64,000 nucleotides of DNA. Origin: Mucilaginibacter rubeus (lineage in GTDB: Bacteria; Bacteroidota; Bacteroidia; Sphingobacteriales; Sphingobacteriaceae). The translations under genes and the position numbers were made by a program. The stretch is from assembly GCF_003286415.2 (NCBI RefSeq), contig NZ_CP043450.1:5022001-5086000 (forward strand), in the 5' to 3' direction. Position 1 is the first letter of the stretch. Each line of letters begins with the position of its first letter. The notes beneath the pieces were generated by a model that made no database searches, was not told the origin of the DNA, and saw only the letters and a program-made list of their open reading frames with translations. This document shows positions 57,833 to 64,000 of the stretch, one piece after another.

Positions 57833-58465
57833 ATGCTTAATGTAATATTTGTTTCGGACGATAAGGACGCCGATATTGGTACTAATTGCGCTCTCTCGCA
57901 TAATCATTTAACAAACGAAGTCGATCTGCAAGGCAACAATGTCGTGCTTTTGAACGGCGATCTTTGCACTTCTGCAGAAGTCGAGAAAACAATAGGTACT
58001 TTTAACGGTGGCAAATTTATCCTCGCAGCTTTTTCGCACGGCTGCGAAGATGCTCTGACATCTACGGCAGACGGCAGCGGTTATGTTCATGGCGGTAATT
58101 CCTACTATTTTGGATCGAGCCTGGTTTACACCAATTGCTGCTATTCAGGAATTAAGCTTAAAGATTCATTGATCGCTGAAGGTTGCCTGGGCTATGTCGG
58201 CTACAATGACGAAGTGAGGCTGCCGAGAAACCCGGATGACGATGTTCTTTTTATCGCGTGCGAAAATAGCGGGCTGATCCATTTTCTAACCACCGGAGAC
58301 CCTCTAACCGCATCTGTCGAGGCAATGAAGACTAAATACCGGGAACAGGCCAGGTCTTTTCTTGATCAAAAAATGAATGTTGCTGCCGCATTTTTGCTAC
58401 GAAATTTAAACTGTCTAACCTTTCATGAGAGCGGAACTCTTACACGAGATACTTTAGAAAATTAA
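57833..58465 (+). CDS. Small caspase-like (clan CD) protease candidate
   Basis: 210 residues, no close family recognised. The pattern fits a caspase-like fold. A first strand (LNVIFVSDD) is followed by strand KFILAAFSHG, ending in His H69-Gly, then strand SSLVYTNCCYSG with C102/C103, where C103 lines up with the catalytic Cys of the DCCHSG-type motif of metacaspases. LGYVGYNDEV follows as in CHAT/caspase folds. The dyad is inferred by pattern, not alignment. It could be a suicide effector switched on by the receiver protein. It starts 1 nt after that gene, and there is no signal peptide or membrane segment. Confidence 0.6.
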   Translation: MLNVIFVSDDKDADIGTNCALSHNHLTNEVDLQGNNVVLLNGDLCTSAEVEKTIGTFNGGKFILAAFSHGCEDALTSTADGSGYVHGGNSYYFGSSLVYTNCCYSGIKLKDSLIAEGCLGYVGYNDEVRLPRNPDDDVLFIACENSGLIHFLTTGDPLTASVEAMKTKYREQARSFLDQKMNVAAAFLLRNLNCLTFHESGTLTRDTLEN

Positions 58466-58525
58466 TAATTCGACAACAAAACTCGCTTGCGCCTGTCTTT
58501 CTAAAGACAATCAGATCAATCTATT

Positions 58526-58933
58526 ATGGATATTTGGCCACCAAAGAAACGCAGCGAGGTTATGGCTTTGGTCCACTCCAAAGATACCAAGCCAGAGATC
58601 AAATTACGCAAAGCCCTATTCGCCCTAGGGTATCGATATCGGATACATGACAAAAACCTGCCTGGCCGTCCGGATATTGTATTTCCCAAATATCGAACGG
58701 TAATTTTTGTTCACGGTTGCTTTTGGCATCGACACGAAAATTGTCGGGCAGCTACCACGCCAAAATCAAATCTAGAGTATTGGAGCCCAAAATTTGCAGC
58801 AAACGTAGCCCGTGATAGCGCGCACCAGAAAAGCTTAGAAGCGGCGGGATGGAATGTTATTATTATTTGGGAGTGCAAGCTAAAAACGAATTTATCGTCA
58901 GTTATATCGGATATTGCCGAGAAGCTTAAATAA
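58526..58933 (+). CDS. vsr: Very short patch repair (Vsr) endonuclease
   Basis: 135 residues, the usual Vsr length. Opens MDIWPPKKRSEVMALVHSKD; the catalytic core is PGRPDIVFPKYRTVIFVHGC (D50), then H63 and H68 in VHGCFWHRH and the Cys of NCRAA for zinc. The end reads WECKLK. It cuts 5' of a T in T:G mismatches that arise from deamination of 5-methylcytosine at the partner methylase site. It starts 60 nt after the caspase-like gene and likely belongs to the same transcript. In this family some members act as restriction enzymes instead of repair enzymes, so its role is open. No other nuclease is present. Confidence 0.93.
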   Translation: MDIWPPKKRSEVMALVHSKDTKPEIKLRKALFALGYRYRIHDKNLPGRPDIVFPKYRTVIFVHGCFWHRHENCRAATTPKSNLEYWSPKFAANVARDSAHQKSLEAAGWNVIIIWECKLKTNLSSVISDIAEKLK

Positions 58934-59103
58934 ATATCACTACACGCCCTAGAAACGAATTACCTTGTTAAAAAAATGGATGCTAAAAAGAAAGATCAAA
59001 TTGGAATCAACAATTTCATTTAGACCAGACCTGACGGTGACAGTTGAATTTGCTCTAAACTAAAATGGCGTCAAAAAACTCGTGAAATTGTCCGGTGCAT
59101 CAT

Positions 59104-59138
59104 AAAAAAATCCCGGCGCTATCGCGCCGGGATTTTTT
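59104..59138. terminator. Bidirectional terminator at the right edge of the island
   Basis: ATCCCGGCGC and GCGCCGGGAT form a 10-bp G/C-rich stem with loop TATC, with an A-run before and a T-run after. It serves the susD-like gene (stop at 59142) on the minus strand, and could also end the plus-strand cluster from 53984. The 58934-59103 segment before it has no gene. Confidence 0.85.
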
Positions 59139-59141
59139 GCT

Positions 59142-60704
59142 TTATTTATAACCAGGATTCTGATCCTCCGGGGTGATCTGATCGTTTAGCTTCATCTCTA
59201 CGTCGGGGATTGGGTAAAGCATTTGAAAGGCTTGTAATGAGCCGGACTCTTTTGCCCACTTATTACGTGTCTTTACGTATTCGATAAACTTACCGGTACG
59301 GATAAGGTCAATACGGCGCCAGTTTTCTGCAAAAAGCTCGCGGATCCGCTCGTCCATGATCGCGGTCCTGAAAGCATCCTGCGATAGGGCTGTCCAGCGT
59401 TTATCTGCCGGCAAGGTTCCGCCCCAGGCGCGGGTACGTACTTCGTTCACCACGTTAACGGCATCATTGGTTTTTCCGAGTTCGTTCAAACATTCCGCGT
59501 AGCAAAGTTTGATATCGCCGAGACGCAGCACAGGAATGTTCTTTCCTGAGTTCCACTCGTTGTTGATCTTCTGGTCAGAATGCTTATCCGTACGGAAATC
59601 CTCATATTTTTTCACGTGAGGTTTCAGCTCGTCGTAATTTGTTCCGAGGTCTTCCCACAGGATTGGGTCTAAAGTAGGCGTGGTTCCATAATAAGTGAAA
59701 TCATAACGAATGCTTTCGTCTTTGCGCAAGTCACCATCTTCCCAAATACCGCCGTTGGCAACAGTTTCATAAGCATGAACTGTTGGCACAATCTTATCAT
59801 AACCCGAATAGTAACAGCCATCACCAAAGGCTGCCTGTACTGCACGTGAGCCAATCTGGAACTGCAGTTTATTGTTGTTAGGGTAAACCGGACTAAACTG
59901 AAACTCGAATATCGACTCAGCCGTATTGCTTTTAGTATAGTCCCACAAATCCTTGTAAGCCACCAGCGAGTATTTGCCCATCATCTGCTCAAAGGCCAGC
60001 CTTGCACTGTCAAAATTCCTTAAACCGGTACTTTCCGGGGCCGACATATATGCCTTTCCAAGCATGGCAAAAGCTGCACCAATGGTGGCCCTTCCGGCAG
60101 TGTTGGTTTGCGGACACAGTTGAGAGGCTTTAGTAAAGTCATTGATTATAAATGTCCACACATCTTTAAGCGGCTGACGTTTAAAGCCCAACGTAGATTC
60201 TCTGCTGATATCGCGGATCGGGATCTCACCCCAGTACATCGCCAGTTCAAAGTCAACAAAACCACGTACAAAATAAGCCTCGCCCAGCAAATTGCCTTCG
60301 CGGGTACCTGCTTTTGCATTCAGTTTTTCCAAACCATTGATGATCTTGGCCGACTCATTAACCACCGGCCAGCGGATATTCCATTGATTGGCCAGGTGAG
60401 GCAATAAAGAGTTAAGGTTAAGGTCATACCTGTCGAGGCCACCCTTTTGCGGATCGCTTTTCATTTGAAAAGCGCCCTGCTGAGTTTCGTCGGTACCCAT
60501 CATCGTGATCAGGCCTTGCTCGTCGGTACGGAAGTTCTTAAAGTTGGAGTACACCCCTTTCAGGCTGGTTTCGATCAAATTTACGTCGGAATATACCTTC
60601 GACTCATCCAGTTTGGTCAGGCTATCCTCGGTCAGGAATTTTTTGCAGGAAACAGTACTTAATAATGCGCCTGCAAGGCATATGGTAAATAATGTCTTTT
60701 TCAT
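59142..60704 (-). CDS. SusD/RagB-family outer-membrane glycan-binding lipoprotein
   Basis: 520 residues from the ATG at 60704 (a Met two codons upstream is equal). The lipoprotein signal ends LLSTVSCKKF with lipidated Cys. The body is the helical TPR-like SusD fold, including YFVRGFVDFELAMYWGEIPI, the central APESTGLRNFDSARLAFEQM and the typical C-terminal DERIRELFAENWRRIDLIR. It binds oligosaccharide on the cell surface as partner of SusC, encoded 12 nt upstream. No glycosidase is next to it in the window, so the substrate is unknown. Confidence 0.94.
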   Translation of the reverse strand: MKKTLFTICLAGALLSTVSCKKFLTEDSLTKLDESKVYSDVNLIETSLKGVYSNFKNFRTDEQGLITMMGTDETQQGAFQMKSDPQKGGLDRYDLNLNSLLPHLANQWNIRWPVVNESAKIINGLEKLNAKAGTREGNLLGEAYFVRGFVDFELAMYWGEIPIRDISRESTLGFKRQPLKDVWTFIINDFTKASQLCPQTNTAGRATIGAAFAMLGKAYMSAPESTGLRNFDSARLAFEQMMGKYSLVAYKDLWDYTKSNTAESIFEFQFSPVYPNNNKLQFQIGSRAVQAAFGDGCYYSGYDKIVPTVHAYETVANGGIWEDGDLRKDESIRYDFTYYGTTPTLDPILWEDLGTNYDELKPHVKKYEDFRTDKHSDQKINNEWNSGKNIPVLRLGDIKLCYAECLNELGKTNDAVNVVNEVRTRAWGGTLPADKRWTALSQDAFRTAIMDERIRELFAENWRRIDLIRTGKFIEYVKTRNKWAKESGSLQAFQMLYPIPDVEMKLNDQITPEDQNPGYK

Positions 60705-60716
60705 AATCATTCAGGT

Positions 60717-63700
60717 TTAAAATCCAAAGTTGACGCCTAAAACAAAGCTTCTAACCGGCGGATAGCCATAATCTCCGGTTTCCGGATCTATGCCTTTGTA
60801 CTTGGTTACCAGGAACAGGTTTGAACCGGTTGCATAAACACGCAGACGGTTTACCTTCCACTGGCTTAACAGCTTATCCGAAAAATTATAAGATAAGGTC
60901 AAGGTTGAAAGGCGCAGGTACGACGCGTTCTGTATGCTGTAATCCAGATCCGATGGATTGTACCTGTTATAGCTGGTATTAGCAATCACTTTCGGGATAT
61001 TAGTGTTCGTGTTCTGAGGCGTCCAGCGGTTAAGCAGGTCTGTTGAAGCCATGCTTTCGCCATAACTGTTGATCAAACCTTCATAGTAGCTGCTCACCTT
61101 TTTAGCGCCTACCGAGTAAACAAATACCGCGTTTAAAGCAAAATTCTTGTAAGAAAAATCTGTTGAGAAACCACCAAAGAATTTAGGATCTGATTTACCT
61201 ACAACCTGGCGGTCATACTGGTCAACAACACCGTCTTTTACACCGTTCGGGCCAGATACGTCTTTGGCAAACAGGTCGCCCAGGCCAACTGTTTTTCCGT
61301 TGTAATTAAGCCCCTGCCATTCGGCACGATTTGATTCCTGCGCAATACCACCCGAAACATAGGTATAAATGGTATGCAGCGATTGACCAAGGAAGATATT
61401 GCCTTCACGCTGGATAACGTTTTCGTACAGGTTATAGATCTCTGTAGCGCCCCCATATAGTTTTTCAACCTTGTTCCTGGTGAAGGAAATGTTGCCACCC
61501 AGGTTCCAGTTCCAGTCTTTACTTTGAACAATTTGACCGTTAATGGATAGCTCTATACCCTTGTTGTTGATACGACCGATATTTTCCCACTCCTGCGTAT
61601 AGCCGGTTGTGGTGGCTAATGAACGGTTAAGCAGCAGATTGTCGTTGTTGATGTAAAACGCGTCGGCGGTTACGTTTAAGCGCGATTTAAAGAACGCCAT
61701 ATCCAAACCTACGTTGGCTTGTTTCTGCTTTTCCCAGGTGATATTCGGGTTGCCTCTCCGGCCGTCATTTACGATCAAAGCGCTGCCGTTATCAATCCTT
61801 GAACCATAAAGCGTTTGGTAAGCGTAGTTACCAATATCCTGGTTACCTACCACACCGTAACCAACACGAAGTTTCAACAGATCAAAAACCTTCTGACCTT
61901 TAAAAAAGCTTTCATTGGTAACAGCCCAGGCAGCAGAAACTGAAGGGAATGTACCCCAGCGTTTATCAGCAGCAAACCTTGATGAACCGTCACGACGGGC
62001 GGTAGCTGTTAAATAATACCTGTTGTCGTAATCATAGTTAGCCCTGGCAATTACCGAAAACAATGAATAGGCATAGAAATCCGATCCAAGTACCGATTTT
62101 TCTACCGCTGCAGCGCCACCAAGGTCATAGTATGAAAGATCATTGCTGGCAAAACGATCGCCCTGGGCAAGGGTATAATTCGAGCTGCGTTTACTGGTAC
62201 TTGTACCTAACAAGCCGGTAAAATGATGCTTTCCGGCAAAGGTGGTGTTGTAGGTAGCCGTGTTATCCCACTGCCAGTAAAGATCGCTCCAGCGCTCGTG
62301 TTTTGCACGCGCGTCGCCGTTATAATTACGGATAGCCTCCTGAATATTGTTAGGAGTAAACGTAAAGAACGTTTGCTGCGCATAATCAACGGCAAAAGTT
62401 GAGCGGATATCCAGGCCTTTGATCGGGTTAATGTTCAGATAATTTGATGTTACCAACCTGTTCCTGTTTTGCTGACGGGTGATGTCAAGCGAGTTGAAAG
62501 GGTTGAAATCGTTATTATTCTGTTCTCCGTGCGACCGGTAATATACCGTAAGATAATCGCTGTTATAACGGGTTGCCGGATCTTTATAAGGATTATAATT
62601 TAAAAGCGGGTTGCCGTTAAGCGCCTTGTTATACACATCATCGGTAGGTATATTATCATCAGTACGGGTAAAACCGGTATTGGTACCAACTTTTAACCAG
62701 CGTTTAACATCATATTCGGCATTAAAGCGGCCGGTATATTTATTCTGTTTGGTTTCGTCGATAATACCTTTTGTGCCCGCGTAACCCATACTTAAATAAA
62801 AAGTACCACGTTCTGAACCACCCGAAAACGCAACCGAATGATTTTGCTGATAGCCTGTTTGTTTTACCTGATCAAGCCAGTTAAAACTCTGACCACTGTT
62901 ATGGGTATCAAATTCCTGCTGCGAAAAAGCGATATTGGTTTTCAGCAACGTGTTGTTGATATAGTCCTGGCGGTTGGCAGTCGGATTATCTTTTAGGTAA
63001 CCATTGGCGTAGGCATCGGTACGCAGGTCAAATAACTGATTGGCATTCATGGTTGAAGGCATGCGCATGATGTTTGTAAAACCAGCCCAGCCTTCATAAG
63101 TAACCGTGCCGTCGCCTGCTTTTCTTTTACCTTTTTTAGTAGTGATGATCACAACGCCGTTGGCACCTCTTGAACCGTATAAAGCGGTAGCAGATGCATC
63201 CTTCAGCACCTGAACCGATGAAACATCATTCAGGTTAATAGATTTAAAGCCGCCCAGGTTGTTTTCCATAACCAAACCATCAACCACATATATCGGGCTT
63301 GAGCCGGAGTTAATGGTATTGATGCCACGGATACGGATGCTGGCATCATCGCTCGGCTTTGAACCTCCGCTTACAAAAACACCCGAAACGCGGCCCTGCA
63401 AAGCTTCACCTACGTTAGTAACCGGCCTTTCTTCAAGTGTTTTTGATTCGATACTGGCTACCGCACCGGTTAAATCTGATTTTTTAAACGTAGCACCTAC
63501 AACTACAACCTCGTTAAGGCTGCTGCTGCTGGATACCAGTTTAACTTTCACCGGTTCAGCACCTGCAGTAACTTCCTGGGTTTCAAAACCGATATAACTT
63601 ACTATTAACACCGTACCCGGAGCCACATTTAAAGAAAAGTCGCCATTTACGTCGGTCACTGTTCCGGTTTGGGTGCCTTTGATTTTGACAGATACACCCG

Positions 63701-64000
63701 GAAGCGGCAGGCCTTTTTCATCAACCACATTGCCTTTTACAGGTGCCCGTGATAAATCTATTTCCGGGCGGATAATAGTCATGACGTTTTGCTGAATATC
63801 TTTGTTGCTGATCACAATGACATTACCCGAAGCCTCATAACTGAGATTGATTGGCGATAAAAGCAAATCAAGCACTTCGCTTAATTTAAGGTCGCTTACC
63901 GATAAATTAACCTTTTGATTGGCATTGATCAGTTCTGACACAAAGGTAAAGGAAACATGACTTTTGCTTTCCAGCGTCCTCAGGACACTTTTAAGCGATT
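60717..64000 (-). CDS. SusC/RagA-family TonB-dependent transporter with STN domain, 5' end outside window
   Basis: At least 1094 residues are visible; the frame is open to the right edge, so the true start and signal peptide lie beyond 64000. Order from the edge: an STN (secretin/TonB short N-terminal) domain (SHVSFTFVSELINANQKVNL and VSDLKLSEVLDLLL), a carboxypeptidase-regulatory-like domain (VVDEKGLPLPGVSVKIKG), a plug domain (GEALQGRVSGVFVSGG and SIRIRGINTINSG), and a large barrel ending in the terminal Phe of VLGVNFGF. It moves glycans through the outer membrane with SusD as lid. The STN domain suggests control by an ECF sigma/anti-sigma pair, likely encoded just outside the window. Confidence 0.94.
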   Translation of the reverse strand, partial: SLKSVLRTLESKSHVSFTFVSELINANQKVNLSVSDLKLSEVLDLLLSPINLSYEASGNVIVISNKDIQQNVMTIIRPEIDLSRAPVKGNVVDEKGLPLPGVSVKIKGTQTGTVTDVNGDFSLNVAPGTVLIVSYIGFETQEVTAGAEPVKVKLVSSSSSLNEVVVVGATFKKSDLTGAVASIESKTLEERPVTNVGEALQGRVSGVFVSGGSKPSDDASIRIRGINTINSGSSPIYVVDGLVMENNLGGFKSINLNDVSSVQVLKDASATALYGSRGANGVVIITTKKGKRKAGDGTVTYEGWAGFTNIMRMPSTMNANQLFDLRTDAYANGYLKDNPTANRQDYINNTLLKTNIAFSQQEFDTHNSGQSFNWLDQVKQTGYQQNHSVAFSGGSERGTFYLSMGYAGTKGIIDETKQNKYTGRFNAEYDVKRWLKVGTNTGFTRTDDNIPTDDVYNKALNGNPLLNYNPYKDPATRYNSDYLTVYYRSHGEQNNNDFNPFNSLDITRQQNRNRLVTSNYLNINPIKGLDIRSTFAVDYAQQTFFTFTPNNIQEAIRNYNGDARAKHERWSDLYWQWDNTATYNTTFAGKHHFTGLLGTSTSKRSSNYTLAQGDRFASNDLSYYDLGGAAAVEKSVLGSDFYAYSLFSVIARANYDYDNRYYLTATARRDGSSRFAADKRWGTFPSVSAAWAVTNESFFKGQKVFDLLKLRVGYGVVGNQDIGNYAYQTLYGSRIDNGSALIVNDGRRGNPNITWEKQKQANVGLDMAFFKSRLNVTADAFYINNDNLLLNRSLATTTGYTQEWENIGRINNKGIELSINGQIVQSKDWNWNLGGNISFTRNKVEKLYGGATEIYNLYENVIQREGNIFLGQSLHTIYTYVSGGIAQESNRAEWQGLNYNGKTVGLGDLFAKDVSGPNGVKDGVVDQYDRQVVGKSDPKFFGGFSTDFSYKNFALNAVFVYSVGAKKVSSYYEGLINSYGESMASTDLLNRWTPQNTNTNIPKVIANTSYNRYNPSDLDYSIQNASYLRLSTLTLSYNFSDKLLSQWKVNRLRVYATGSNLFLVTKYKGIDPETGDYGYPPVRSFVLGVNFGF

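Noticed and set aside
58934..59103. Possible transposase remnant between vsr and the terminator
   Set aside because: A stretch with a few sensible residues is seen in one frame, but it is too short and matches nothing that I recognise.

Overview
The window looks like a chromosome segment of a Bacteroidota bacterium of the family Sphingobacteriaceae, most likely Mucilaginibacter or a close relative. The evidence is a SusC/SusD pair with an STN domain, TonB-dependent receptors, TAnnTTTG-type -7 promoter elements without usable Shine-Dalgarno sequences, many glycoside hydrolases, and Bacteroidota-like rRNA genes. The genus is an inference, because no alignment could be run.

Layout. 1-9.3 kb: a truncated membrane histidine kinase, an exported GH5 glycosidase, an acyl-ACP desaturase, an MscS channel, a small GIY-YIG nuclease gene set among copies of a palindromic repeat, an aldo/keto reductase, an overlapping DUF4846/M23 peptidase pair and a pentapeptide-repeat protein. 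9.5-14 kb: glycan-degrading genes (GH42, and GH43 with discoidin and FN3 domains). 14.3-16.5 kb: accA and two small genes. 16.5-23.5 kb: a complete rRNA operon on the minus strand (16S, tRNA-Ile, tRNA-Ala, 23S, 5S) with three tandem promoters, bracketed by inverted copies of an ~85-bp structured element. 23.8-26.4 kb: a sugar-acid dehydratase and an SDR dehydrogenase. 27-38 kb: mostly minus-strand metabolic genes (epimerase, GNAT, cytosolic alpha-amylase, a two-headed HTH regulator, methyltransferase, flavin reductase, universal stress protein, quinone oxidoreductase) and a TonB siderophore-type receptor. 38-43.6 kb: DUF4291, a sulfotransferase/APS-kinase pair, a methyltransferase, tandem yjbR-like paralogues and tsaD. 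43.8-52.1 kb: a TamB-like protein, ribBA, an LptF/G-type permease and a START-like protein.

The most interesting region is 52.25-59.1 kb, directly downstream of a tRNA-Met gene and its terminator. It carries a tight plus-strand cluster: a 5-cytosine DNA methyltransferase; a ~706-residue protein with two GHKL ATPase domains (MORC/Hsp90-like at the N-terminus, histidine-kinase-like at the C-terminus); a receiver protein with an intact phosphoacceptor site; a small protein with a caspase-like His/Cys dyad; and a Vsr endonuclease. A Schlafen/AlbA-type gene is transcribed divergently. My reading is an anti-phage island that joins modification sensing, two-component-like signalling and a possible protease effector. 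Methylase, GHKL and Vsr associations are known, but I do not recognise this full combination as a named system.

The window ends in a SusD/SusC outer-membrane glycan uptake pair on the minus strand; the SusC gene runs off the right edge. At least five families of short palindromic intergenic repeats are scattered through the window.
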